A DNA stretch of 64,000 nt from Varroa destructor (taxonomy: Eukaryota > Arthropoda > Arachnida > Mesostigmata > Varroidae). This document shows, one piece after another, positions 12,031 to 24,491 of this stretch. The DNA lies in NCBI RefSeq assembly GCF_002443255.2, contig NW_019211457.1, forward strand, positions 14,421,353 to 14,485,352, given 5' to 3'. The notes beneath the pieces were generated by a model that was not told the DNA's origin, ran no database searches, and saw nothing but the letters and a program-made list of their open reading frames with translations. Positions within the stretch are counted from its first letter, which is position 1; each line of letters opens with the position of its first letter. A program made the translations under genes and the position numbers.

Positions 12031-15000
12031 CTTGCCTCATCTAGACAATCGTTCTGGATCTCAAAAACCACTTTGTCCTCAGGGTTAATTAAGCTAATAA
12101 CAAAAAAAGATACTTTTTGTAATACTTTTTACCTTTATTGTTGATCTGTTTATTACCCTTATCATAATATATCAGATAAAAATTATTTTACCGTTATGGA
12201 ATACTCGAAAAAGATGAGCGAAACAGAACATGATTCTAAGTTATTCCGGTTTTAAATATTCCTATTTGTATTTTGTGGTATTTGACAAAGTTGCAAACAA
12301 ATAAATAACGCTATTCTAATGATTTGTTTCTTCATTTAAATGTACAGCTCCCCTAAAACCGTAATCACTCTTTGTCATATACAACCAAATAAAAAATCGG
12401 ACATGTCATCAAAACTCCTAATCTTATGACTCCATGCAGGCCAGAGGTTGGGAGTTTTTATTTAGCAAAATTATCCATCGTACCTTCATTATGATTAATT
12501 CTTTCGATTAATGCTTATTTAACATATCTATAACAAATCAATTGCCACAGTAATCGATTTGTAAGAATTGTAAAATTTCTCTGTAAAATCCGTTGCTTCC
12601 ATTTCCGCGGTGTGTTTGTTTGCTACAGATTTAGTGTGAAATAAGCAAAGTATAGTTGTTTATTACATAACGATATCCTCAAAAGCGACCATGTTCGTTA
12701 AACTTTTAAAGTGCCAGGCTATGTTTTGAACAACATTCTGTAGATATCCGCTGGCTCCATTTGTATCCAAAGCTATTCCCGGATCACAATGTAGGTATGT
12801 ACGATTGTGCTACTGCGCTCGTAATTCAGCAGAGCTTAACGTTTTAGGTAAAGAAAAGCCTCGTTAAATGTCCGATGTCGGGATATATTTGGTCCAAATT
12901 TTGTACTCGAATAATAAATATTTAGAATTCTAGCTAGCTTACAGACTGCTCTCGCAAATTGCCACGAAAAAGAATATGTGGTAATTTTCCCGATGGGAAT
13001 CAATAGTGTCAAATCAAAATAGATTATGGCATGATGATCGAAAAAATGTCAGCTAGGTTTTCTTATATAATGCATATCTACCTAACGACCTTAGGCTGAT
13101 GCATACATGTATAGATTCTACCAAAATGTCTATATCCAGCTTCACGGCCTTGCTGAAACAGCAGTACAAGTTTATGCCGAAGGAAGTTCTTACTATAGAA
13201 AATCACATCTATAATGACTGAAAAAAAATTATAATGATAACTAATTATAAAGATTTAAAAGAAGAGGGCTGAAGGGCAACAAGTGTTTTTAATGGCAAAG
13301 TCATACGAATATATTATCGTATGTTTATATATACTAAAAGGATCATATTCGTTAACACAGAAATAGTGTAAGAATGTTCCATTTCAACTTGTTATTGTTA
13401 AGTTGCTTTAATTATAACACTGTGTGATTATTCCATCTCCATTCTTGCACAATAGATCACCGACCGGTGTAGTGTCAGCAGCATTATGTGTAAAAGTTAA
13501 AAATACAATATATATATACCTAGATATGTAACTGCGCGTACCTATGTTACTCCCCAATAAATCCCACATGATGTGTAAACCAAAAAGTCGCTGATTCAAA
13601 CACAGTTTATTCAACATGTGCGCTTTATTATTTCATAAGAGGGCCGTTCCAGTAATTGTTGTTTATACTTTGCGTATTTGGCGTACAAAACGTACTTAGC
13701 GACTTTTAACCGTTATAGCTAATTTTACCGGCTATTTAGCATGTATCTAGAAATTATTCCCTGCGACACATAATTGCACAACCCCTGGCAGTCGGCTCAA
13801 TTTGGACCTAGACTTAACTTATGCCTCTATCATCTAATCATGTTCTATTAAATATTCCAATTTTTTTTCATTAGATCTAGCTATTGGATAGGCACGAGTT
13901 TGAATGACCATCTCTTGTCGTTGCTTCGCTGTTTGTCGTATTGCATGTCCCTTCACTAAAAGCCCTCTAGGCATAATACATTGATAACGCGGCTGGCATA
14001 AATGCGCACAATGTTACGTTTGCACAGGATAGACGATTAGCCTTTACTTCTAAACTAACGCATTACCTTTTACATATTGAGGGGCTAACTCTATTGCTGC
14101 TTCATTGAAGATATACCGCCAAGTTTTCTATAGATAAAAGGTGTTAGTCACGGTCAACTACAATATATCCAAGGTACAGTCCAACATATCTAACTATGCT
14201 TGCAATAATCCTACGTTGTTCTACAGACCGACAATGACAGCGGCAGCAAATATCATTATTAGTCACCAGCCTATTCCTTTCACTTTTGTCTTGTTTTCCG
14301 GACCGCGCACTCCTCTCATTACCTTCTTGCGAATCTAGCGCCGTCGACTGTCACTGGCTGATCAAGTCTATACCCGTATCTATATCTTTTTTTCTATTTT
14401 GTTATACGTCCCTCTCTGTTATAATGTCTTTGTAACGCACATACAGAGACAGACAGACAGACAGACGCGCACATTCGAACAGAGACCTATCTAAATTTCG
14501 TGTCATCTTGCCTATCTACGACGTCAAACTGACTTTACAATAGGACAATTCAGTGCCAGTCTACATCAATAATATGGTTGGTTTCCCGAAACAATCTCGT
14601 GACCAATCTCGAGCAATCCCGCACCTTCCAGAAAGTGCTACGGTGATCCAGTGTTTTCGAGTCTGTTCACGATTTTTCGCGGCATTTTTTTAAATCGCTT
14701 TCACCGCTACCAGGCAACCTTTTGGCCCTCTCCGCATTAGCGGCTAGCGTCCGTCTCTGCAATTGGCCTGTCGATTTCGGTGCTGCGCCACTGATTCGCG
14801 AGAGGGAGCCACTCGTCATACTTTGATCTGGAACCTTCGCGGCTTGAGATATCGTGGCCGCTGGCAAAAATCGCTGCCGAACTTATCATCGATATTTGTT
14901 TGCTCAGTGATGTGCGAACTTGTATCAATTGCAACTGTTGTTTATACTTCTCCATACCTGTTTATGGGTTTTTCCGTAACTTCGTGAACTGCTTGAAGTC

Positions 15001-17537
15001 GTTTCAAATCGGGTTGGTAAGCTTGTGGCGGTCCTGTCGAAGGGAGATAAGATTCCCTGTGATCTTACTGAACTAAATGGAAAGCTCATTCATTGTTACG
15101 ATTAGAACGAGTCCACCATAGGATAAGCAGTGGTTCCAGGAGCAGCATCAAACAGCGAGACCAACAGCCAACGGCTATACTAGCAATAACAGCGAGGTTT
15201 CAACAACTAAGGAGACTACAACGCAAAATAAAAAACGAGAACCAAGTGAGCTGTTGCAAAAACAATCGGGTTAGAGTAGATCATACCGGATTTACCGGCT
15301 TTTATTATTACTGGTAAGGAGGTATCGGGTAGCAGCTACATAGGCTAGATAGCAGTGACAAAACGCAAATAAGCTGTCATTTTGTCATCATAAATTCAGT
15401 AAAGTGCCCCCGCCTTGTCTGGCTAGGACAGTACACCACTGTGGTCGTACTTCTACAATTGCGTCGTGTGTGTGTGCCTGTACCCCTGTAACGGTTACAG
15501 TTGGAAACTAGTTTTTCTAGAAAAAACGACCCGCAGTACCTCGAGAGATACTGCTTCTCCAGTGTCACGACACAGTACAAGAGTCGAAGAAGACGGACAG
15601 TTTTCGCTCGACAGTATAAGCCAGCTACGTACTGGCCATTGCCATCTTGGTTCTGGTGTGGCCAGGTTCTTCTCCCACCAGTGGCAGTATAAGCTTGCTC
15701 ACTGGTAGACTTATCTCAAGTCACAGGATACCAGACAGCATGCAAGTAAGCATAGGTCCACACTCGAGTAGGGCAACACAGCAGGAGGAGTGAGTAGTTG
15801 TAGCCTGTTGTTGTGCGAATGTGGGCTGTGGTCGTCTGCGGCTGCAGCGAGTTTGATCGTTCCTCTGTCGTATCGCACTGTTCGTCGTGAGCGTTACGAG
15901 TAGCGAAGACGAGAAGCAACGAGAACTACGCTACCGTTCGCGATCTCTGCGCTTTTGCCAGGCCCTCGATAATTTACTACCGGTGATCGCACTTATATAT
16001 GTATCACGACGTGGTTGGGCCACCAATACGCACGCCGACAGCAGTGCCTTCCCTGCACGGACACATAAAGAACTACGGGGCGTGATACTGTCGGTCAGGG
16101 GCCTTTGCTGAGCAGCTTGGCTCTCTGCAGCTGCTGCTGCTGCTACAGAACAGTGGCCAGCAGAGGATTATGCTATTCAGTCAGTGGTGCTTAAACGGAA
16201 GTGTGCTGCCGCTGGCCGCAACTGTCCCCAAGGTAACGTATGGTGTCTAAACGCCGAACGTCGTACACTGGTATAGTAGCTGTGCTGTAGAGTCAAGGTT
16301 TGTGAGAAGCCGTGTTGTCGATACGCGCTATGTCTGTCTTCCTGCAGGACCATTGAACAGGCCCGAAGTATTGCGCCAGCTGGAACATAGTTATTTATAA
16401 CGTGAAGTAGTACTTTGTTGTATAACACGCTTCCTCTGTCCGCTAGATTTGTGGTCTGTTAGTACTACAATCAAATGAGAGCGTTTTGATCGTGCTAGCA
16501 CGACAGTCCAATGCAATATGCATTGTTGTTAGGTGTTTTTGTTTGTAAGCAATTGCGTTGGTGTTGTGGAGAAAGCACTCGTCTGACTACAGGCTTTTGG
16601 GCGTCTGTTCCTTATTCCTAACCTGGAGGGACTAAGTGTTTCGCAAAGAGCGGAATTTACGTTAGCTTGTAACGAACTTCTGCAATTCTCTAATAAATCG
16701 ATTGAATAAACTCCTGTAGAATCCCGTTCTCAGTTTCCCTTTCGAAAGCAGTGTTTGGTCCTCAAGATTGGTTACAACAAGCATTTTTGTACGTTGCCAA
16801 AACAAACCTGCATCCCCAGGAAAGTTGTTTCTGCCACTTAACGTAACCCAGCAAATTGACAACAGAACATCTAGAATCAAGCTTACTCGTTCATCTGTGT
16901 GTTTGTACTTAGTAGCCTATGAGTAGCGGTGAACCCCTACAAAAGGCAATCATTGTGTAAGCCATCGCCCAAGCGGCGGCGCCGTGCGCGACCCAACGAA
17001 CTGTTCGAACTCGCTTAGAGGCAAGAAGATTGTAACACACTACAACGGGGAAACTCATTATATAATACAGAGGTAAGTTTCTATAAACGCACGCTGTTTT
17101 GTGTTCGTTATAAATTTGTTGTGCCACACACAAGAGACAATAATGCATTGCAAATCCTCTACAAGCAAAAAAGATTTCCAAGTAAAATGATGAGTAACTC
17201 GACCTTTACGTCACCAGTGCGTTACGTGCTCATCGTTATCAGATTGGCGGCTGTTACGTAGAGTGCGAAGAAAGTCATACAACTGAATCGTTATAAGATT
17301 CTGTTTGAAATGTAGCAACGTCATTTTTAGTGAAAATATGTGAAATACTCTTTAGATTGTCCCCATCGGTCTAATAGTTAATAATAGATCTATTATCCTT
17401 GATGTCTTCATTGTTTTTTTATTTTATCGGTTATTGCTGATGTCGCTCAGTTTAGCTAAAAGATAGGTGCTTTATACTATGGAGAGGAATTAGATATATA
17501 AATTTTACTCTATTATACGTATATACAAAGTGTTTAG
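12031..17537. other. Stretch between ZDHHC16 and the next candidate gene
   Basis: The first part (to about 14.5 kb) is AT-rich with nothing I can assign. From about 14.6 to 16.5 kb the sequence is GC-richer with many short open frames on both strands and no family match. It may hold the promoter, leader or early exons of the candidate gene that ends at 18.4 kb, but I could not fix any exon there. A CAGA repeat lies at 14444-14466 and a short CTG run near 16127-16143. Confidence 0.4.
14444..14466. repeat. CAGA microsatellite
   Basis: About five tandem CAGA/GACA units in intergenic sequence. Confidence 0.8.
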
Positions 17538-18329
17538 GCAGCATCCACGGCAAACACGCCGTCATAGATCGTAATGAAAATTTTTCAGAGAAACTGTACC
17601 ATTCGAGGATATATACCATATCTTTAAATGGCGGTGCATTCACTTCCGGAGCTATTAACTGTCTGTAAGTAAAATATATTTTTTTTGTATCTGCTAAAGG
17701 TGTCAGTTTTGTTTTTATTGAGTCTTTTGAGTTGTGTTTATGTGATACAAGCTCCGTTTGCCATGATCAGACCATTGATTCAGGACCTTCACCATTCACT
17801 AATCATTTTCAAAATATTCCTTCTCTAATCCGCCAAGAATCCGCAAACCGTGCGGGAAGCGATATTGTGTGTGATAGGTGTGGTAGTGTCAAAGTGTCGC
17901 TCAAATATCCTCGATCCAAAAAAATACTGCGGGATTTACGCTGGTAGCAGGAAAATAAAAAAAAAAAAAAAAAAAAACGATTGGTGTTTATCTGGACAAC
18001 CAAATGGCAATTTGCACTTTGTCGTCGCTATGTATGTACAGGGATTCCTGGTTTATCAGAAATTGCTTTTCTGCGATTTCAGTCTTTCAGATCTTGAAGA
18101 TTTTCCTCCCGCTTTAAATAAAAGTTCCCTCCGAAGGAAGAGTTTTCACCAGGCTTCTGAGAACTTTTCCTTTAGTTATCGGAAGCCTAAAGTTAGTAGA
18201 AGCCTGCGGAAAACTGGCAATAACGTAAACCGTCGACTTCCGTCAAAAGAGGAAGCTTATAATCTCACTCTTGTTCGCACAGAGCAAAGACATTTGACAA
18301 TCGCGGACGTTATCATATCCCCAGGCTGA
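17538..18329 (+). CDS. Unrecognised gene, 3' part (3 candidate exons)
   Basis: I do not recognise this protein. Three forward exons fit one another: A 17538-17664 (acceptor TTTAG, donor GTAAGT, phase 1 in and 2 out), B 17752-17943 (acceptor ACAAG, donor GTAGCA, phase 2 out) and C 18083-18329 (acceptor TTTCAG, stop TGA). Introns would be 87 and 139 bp. Together they encode about 187 residues, continuing from unidentified upstream exons. A contains GKHAVIDRNENFSEKLY; B contains VCDRCGSVKVSL; C is basic and Ser/Arg-rich after SLSDLEDFPPAL and has NRRLPSKEEAYN. AATAAA follows the stop by 46 bases, as expected for a terminal exon. No membrane segment or catalytic motif is seen. The LEDFPP string recalls a short motif in codanin-1, but the flanks do not match, so I do not name it. 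The donor of B is weak. Confidence 0.4.
17957..17977. repeat. A(21) homopolymer
   Basis: Run of 21 A in the proposed intron between exons B and C of the candidate gene. An open frame crosses it and would read poly-lysine; I take that as an artefact of reading through the intron. Confidence 0.95.
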
Positions 18330-18374
18330 ATCTTTTGCCCCCATCACTATGAGCTTTTGTTGGTTTTGTATTAG

Positions 18375-18380
18375 AATAAA
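18375..18380 (+). promoter_or_regulatory. Polyadenylation signal of the candidate gene
   Basis: AATAAA 46 bases downstream of the TGA at 18327-18329. The tight spacing is the best support for a real 3' end here. Confidence 0.45.
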
Positions 18381-19861
18381 CTAAGCTTCGCTCGCAACGT
18401 ATGTGTAATACAGGTTTTCAGAAAAATAAGACGATCTTTAGAATACTGTATGTGAATGAACATACCTTGACAAGTACTAAACTGCACGTCAATTACCACG
18501 AATCTATCATGCGTTGCTGGAAGAAACACTTTGATGCCCCGTTTCTTTTATTAGTATTGGTATATTCTATAGCTTAGCATTGTGCTCTCGATTTAGCCAG
18601 ACCATCGAATATTTCTATTACCAGGGTATGTTTGTACAAAGTGTGGCATAGACAGCACCATCACAAGAAAATTGTTACTCGATTCAGAGCTAAGGGGACG
18701 ATTGTCGTCACTCCATGGGTGTGAATGCTGCTGACATCTGACGTTGTCGCTTGCCAACGTCTCATTTTATCTATCGATATTCTCGAACTCATGGAGGTTG
18801 CTAAATGGAGCTAATTTTTCACCATTAAACTACTTAATATGCACATACAAAGAGACAGTAGAGTAGTCGCTATGAACGCACGCGTCTACTACGACCATAC
18901 ATGAATATACGTGAATATTGTTGATCTTATGATTCTACCCTCCTATGGGCTTTACAGCAAGCAGATGTTCCGCCGGCTTAAATGGCTGCTAACCCACTCT
19001 ATGACCTATACCCACCTTCCTAGCCTATTTTACGTAGCCCAGCGTAGACCACACTGGGCAGAGTGGGCTACGCCAGTTAAATAGATGACGCACCGTGACG
19101 TATGGTTCGACAAAACAAGCCAGTCTGAGATTACTGACGCTGCAGCCGTTACTACCCGTAGCTGCTGAGACAGCTCTTGAAGCTTGTCCGATCCTCACAA
19201 GCGTATGAGAACAAACGGCTGTGCTTCTTCGCTCGCAAAAAGAACATACAAACATCTACAGGACACTAGTAGCCAAGCGCTCTTGAACGACTGAAGTCTA
19301 CTGTTATTCCTCTCTCATTTTCATAGAACGCAGTTAGGTGGCGATGTCGGTGGCACCAATAGCGCTGACTTATTCGTAAGTGGCTTAAGCAGCTGCAGCG
19401 GTTGCAGATGGCCTGAGGTTGTGTAGCTCAGATCTCTGGCTGAGACAGACTACCTCAGACAAAATGACCAACGCCGCCATTTTTGTCGTTACCCGTCATT
19501 AAGTCTTCTTGTTTGGTGCGCTGAGTACTTGAGCACGAGCTGCTGTTGTTCATTTCGTTTCATTCGCGGTTTATATGGTTCGGTTCTTTTCGGCGCGAGG
19601 CGCGTATATTCGGTCTCCTTGTTGCTTTGTCGCTTGTTTGTTTGCTCGCGTCAGTTGCCTGCTTGAGCGCTGATGTCGGATGGTTATGGCTGGCAGACGC
19701 TGTCGAGTTGTGGTAGAAAGATTACTGTGCGTTGTCCTGAAGCCTCATCTTAGTGTACATCGTACGAGGGGTTGCATGTTCTTGGGCCGTGCATGGCCAA
19801 CTAGTCATTACCGGGACCAGTAGGCACCGACGACGCATCGGGCTACCACGGAACCGGCAAG

Positions 19862-20035
19862 ATGATTCTGCTCAAAATCTTTCAGTCTTACACCCTTTCA
19901 TTTCCCCGCAAAAGTGACAGCTACGGTAGAGAGAACCGCAGGTTTTCCTTGTTATTGGTTAGCTTATCTAGCTTCTTTAAAGTGTTGAGAATGCCCAAGA
20001 GTGTGGTGTATGATATATTGCCAATGCAACTTTGA
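19862..20035 (+). CDS. Possible first exon or small ORF (57 aa)
   Basis: An ATG opens a 57-codon frame (MILLKIFQSYTLSFPRKSDS...) at the end of a GC-richer, leader-like stretch of some 350 bases. The first 27 codons look more protein-like than the rest. A GTAGAG donor after SY, or GTTTTC after ENR, could end a coding exon there. I do not recognise the sequence and cannot connect it to a downstream exon. Confidence 0.2.
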   Translation: MILLKIFQSYTLSFPRKSDSYGRENRRFSLLLVSLSSFFKVLRMPKSVVYDILPMQL

Positions 20036-20630
20036 CCTGAAACGGGCGTGCGCTACATTAGCAGTAATGGCGGAATTAGGAAGTTGTTCTATGCATCTTG
20101 CTTTTTTCTTTTGCCAGTGAGACGCATACCGCTATAAAGATGATACTCTACCGAAGCGTGGCGCTGACCTGCTTAGTTACGAATGGAAAGCGGTTCTGGT
20201 TTTGTATCGTCGAGTGCCCTTGTCGTTACTCCACCTGCGACACTTGGGCGTGACAAAAGATGGCGCCAGCGACTTATTTCTTGTTGTAAGGTTTGAGCCC
20301 TGCTCTGTTACAAGCTGATGCACGCCTCACGTCAAACTAGCCGTGTATGTGCTTATTAACGCACTGTTTAATGAGAAAATGCTTCGCGTCATTTTTAGTG
20401 GAGGAGACATAAACCTTAGCATCTAAGGCATACATGCGTGTAATACTGACTGTTACTGACTTCTACATTAAAGCGCAAACGGTTCACGTAAGCCAGTTGT
20501 AACACAGCCTTATGAGTTAGTTTTCTTATCATAATATGGTTTAATGTGAACCACGTCTTCATAGAATTGTGTAGGCCTTTTCAGGTTTTTACAAAGGCGC
20601 CAACTAACCTGCGTATCGTCTACTACTAAT

Positions 20631-20653
20631 ATCTGCTCCAGTCAGGAGCAGAT
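20631..20653. repeat. Short perfect hairpin
   Basis: ATCTGCTCC and GGAGCAGAT form a 9-bp stem around a 5-base loop. No terminator or gene association is evident. Confidence 0.8.
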
Positions 20654-23638
20654 GGCGGGTGCAAGTTTTTGCTAGCAAGCTTCAACATCTTTCAAGCTAC
20701 AATACACCGATACAGTTCGTAACGATAGGATTATGGACCAGAGAAAGAGATCCAAGAGATTTGCTTTATGCTTCACATACAGTACCTGAAAAAAATTGAA
20801 ATTTAACGTCTCTGCATCGTTTGCAGCAATGACCTCAACGCGCCGTTTCTGACAATTTCCAATAGATGGATAAGTCGCTTTAAGGCGATGTGCATGAAGG
20901 ACCTAGGAAAATATTTGAAAGCATCACGGGCTCAGATTCGTTTGCATTAATCGCCGACGTCATCCGGAAGAGCTACCCTGCTTCATGGATCACAAGTCTG
21001 CTCATACCTAAACGAAAAGCCGCCGTCGATACTAAGCCTTTTTCAGACAAATGTAAAGCTTTGTCTAAAAGAAAAAGAATAAAAAGAAAACAGGGAATTA
21101 CCAAGTCTCCTAATACAAAACAGGCGGCCCCCTGTTCGCGTCTATGCCGCCACTTCAACCTGCTCTTAATTTGGTTCTCCTATGTATGAATCGTTGCCTA
21201 ACCTTTTTTGAAACAATCTAACCGCCAGATGTGAAGTGTAGCAATAAATTAGATGGTTACCCCACAAGCTAACAAACATCTCTGTAGCGTGGAAGCGATA
21301 TGGCTGTAAGATGGACTGATTTAATATAATCTAAACACGCGTTAGTCAACCGTTCAGATCGAATCAAACAAAGTCTAGTTAATCTAGTAGCTGAATAGTA
21401 TAGGTAGTACTATTGATTGGATAGATTTCATCGATTCACTTTGCCTCCATTCCCCCTTTAGATTAAGCTGTTTGAAGCCGAATTTCCTTTATTGATCAGT
21501 CATCCGTCGCTGCTCCTAATGAATGTGGTGGCTACCCATTCCAGTAGTGCTAGTAGTACCCTACTTGATATTAATCACATATCTAGGGGACTGTTACGCG
21601 GTGTCGATTCAGACAAAGATGAGAATTCTAATTGTTCTCGAATGACTGTTACTACTCCAAAGCCGCTGGCATATATGCATGACTAAACGTATTTGTTTAT
21701 GGACCACGTCCAGTTTGCTTACGCGCGTTGTATATGACGCAGTTGATCGTCTGCCTGCTTGCCTACCGATATCAGCCCATTGTAGTGCAATAGCGATGAA
21801 GTGAATACAGATTGGCGTACGTTAACACAAGAAGGACAAAACAAGTTCTTTTCTTGTTTCAAATTTACCTAAGAACCATATATTAGATGATATTGTAGCA
21901 ATATGTATGATAATATAAGAGGGCGATATAATATGACAAGCGTGATACGATGAACACCCATAACATGATTTGCTTATATGTTTACTGACACTGAAAAAAG
22001 CTAGGTATATTAGTGAAATAAGAGCTCACGCTTTTGTAAGCAGAGAAATGCACTGCTAGCATGGTACTTTAGTTTGAGCGATGTCGGTACTTTCGGAAAA
22101 AAATCGAGGATGATCCACAAACAAAAGACTCGTGGGGTATAGCTTTTTGTCTAGCGAAGCTGGCAAATTAGGCTTCTATTTGTAGCTAAAACGGAATTTC
22201 TGTCTGGCAAAATATGCCTTCCGTAGCAATGTATTTTTAAACTATCAGAGTGATTAATTGCTTTCCAGTTGAATAAATTCAAAGCGGGATCTCCCAAATG
22301 TTTACGCTATAGATCATATTCTTTATATTATACTTCAACTGTATGCGCCTTTGTGAAATTTATCAATTTTATGAAGGCGAATGCAGTTCCTTTAACTGCA
22401 GCTGTGTTTACGTTACATTAGAACTGTAGAGCGGAGTTGCTGTTTCCTTTGATATAACCCGCATATTTCTTCGATAAACAACGCATCAGGAATTCCCGTT
22501 CACCTTTTCTATTTGACTTCATTCATTTTACTAAAAACCTTTACAGTGCGCTCTACCAGACGATTCGCGTTTCTCTTTCAAAGATATATCATAATAAAAT
22601 GTTCAGAATTTTAATTTCACGAAAGTCAAATTCCAAACATTGCCAACTATCATCGCAGTGTTTTTTTTTGTTGCGATGTCATGTTCCTTTGCGATCATCA
22701 GATGTTATTCGCTTTTATGCAGAGGGTCGAGGGCGTTACCAATAGGTAACGTTCAGTTCAATCGTAAAACCCATGATTTGGCGGGTATATATAATACATA
22801 GTTATATGGCTCGTCCACAACTTCTAACTACCTATGCCTTATCAGTGTATGACAATTGCGATAGCAATCGGGCCCGTTAAACTTGCCTCAGAAATTTCGA
22901 TCGAACGAACTAAGCAAATAGCGACGAATGACTCAGATGTCGTTCACGAATATAAATTTAATGTTACGGCTTTTGGAGTAATATGCTTGGCGAATGCGTG
23001 GTACGTAGTATCATCTGCACCTACAACTAACAATTTCAAGGATATTTCGGCTTATATAACAGAGAAACTTTACTTTTGAGTGTCCCAGATTGTATGTATT
23101 CTCGGAACAACAAACGCTGTAAACGCGAGAAAAACCTAAAAATTTTACTACAGTAGTACAACAGTACTACAGTAGATTGGATGTGTTAATTCCGTAGTGC
23201 ATGCGAAACGATTGCTGGGAGACTTAGTTTGCCGAAAGCCTGCACTATTCGAGACTAGGAAGATAGCTGATCAACAGTCATAATGGTTCATAGTTTAAAA
23301 TCTTAAAACAAAAAACGTATATGCAATTTTTAAGATTCATGGAGCTATTGATGGTAAGTGACCTAGGTCAAACACAGGTTGTGGACGTAGCATAATGTCA
23401 ATAACTGCGGTGTACCATTGCACTTGTTGGCACTTTAAGCCACAAAAAAAAGAATACGTTAAGCCACAAATGAGTACACGAAGCGTATGCTGTACGTTTA
23501 TTTTCAGCATTTAGATAAATGCTTAGATGTATAAAACGACGCTTTCCATATTGGTGAATATTGCGTAATTTTTCATTTTCGGCAAGTCGGATTTTTTAAC
23601 AAACACATGCCAAACGGCTATTGGATAGAGTAATAACA

Positions 23639-23655
23639 ATAATAATAATAATAAT
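23639..23655. repeat. (AAT)n microsatellite
   Basis: Five to six AAT units after an imperfect AAC unit in intergenic sequence. Confidence 0.85.
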
Positions 23656-24338
23656 GGAATATGGAAAAAATAAGGTAATTTTACCCACTGTCACATATAT
23701 TGGCTAAATCATACGAGAGGTCTGTTGGAAGATTATTCATTGAGGTCCGAAAAACTTTGAGTATACTGTAATATTACGTATAATTCAACTTCTGCGGTGT
23801 GGAGCGCTGTGGGTAAGAGTATTTTGAAATATGATTCAAAAAATAAGTTTTCGCTGTTTTTATTGCAACATATTTACGCCCAACGTAGTACTTCCATCTA
23901 TCCCTAATTAAATCGAATAATACGGTTATCAATACGGTTACAGTTCGCGTATATACATGCACTAATTTGAAGGAATGGGCAAGTGATTCGCATGATTATT
24001 GATCTTGACTTTGCTAAGTAAACATACATGGCAGTCTCCCACATGAACGTGGTGTATATCGAAATTTAAAGAATTAAATAAAAGCTAGAAAGTACTGTAA
24101 CGCCGATTTAAAAAAAATTTAATTGGTACTTACAGTTGTCATTTTCTTTTTCTCACCAATAGATCTTCATGACAAACTCTGACAAAGGACCAAATCATTC
24201 GTTAAGTCCGCATGTTCATGGCTAAGTACAAGTTATAGTGACGCCACATCGTTCACAAACGGTGAACGAGGTTTCCTAATTTCTCTTGAAAGCCTTGCCC
24301 TTCTTTCGTTGAATGGCGGCCGCGTTTTTCTGGTTCAG

Positions 24339-24491
24339 GTCATCGGCGCGAACCATCATTGCCTGGTAAATGCCCACATCATCGTCATCATCATGAACTG
24401 TTTATACTGGCGTCGCCATAGGCAAATGGCGCTGGTTCGGGCGGAAAAGCGTCAAAGGAAAACGCGCTTTCTCGATCTGCATACGGTCTAA
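24339..24491 (+). CDS. Unassigned exon-like segment
   Basis: A strong acceptor (CGTTTTTCTGGTTCAG) is followed by an open frame of 50 codons ending in TAA. It reads as a short hydrophobic stretch (HIIVIIMNCLYW) and then a basic tail (RRHRQMALVRAEKRQRK) with C-terminus LDLHTV, as in the end of a membrane protein. The segment is clearly richer in GC than its flanks. The opposite strand also has an open frame here (PYADRESAFSFDAFPPEP, acceptor CTTTAG), so strand is uncertain. No AATAAA follows closely on +. Confidence 0.22.
   Translation, partial: VIGANHHCLVNAHIIVIIMNCLYWRRHRQMALVRAEKRQRKTRFLDLHTV

Noticed and set aside
18083..18329. Assignment of the candidate gene to codanin-1 on the LEDFPP motif
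   Set aside because: Only a six-residue string agrees; the Arg-rich motif expected next and all other codanin regions are missing.
20890..21189. 99-codon forward ORF with a lysine-rich middle
   Set aside because: The lysine stretch comes from an A-rich tract; no splice edges, family motif or poly(A) signal.
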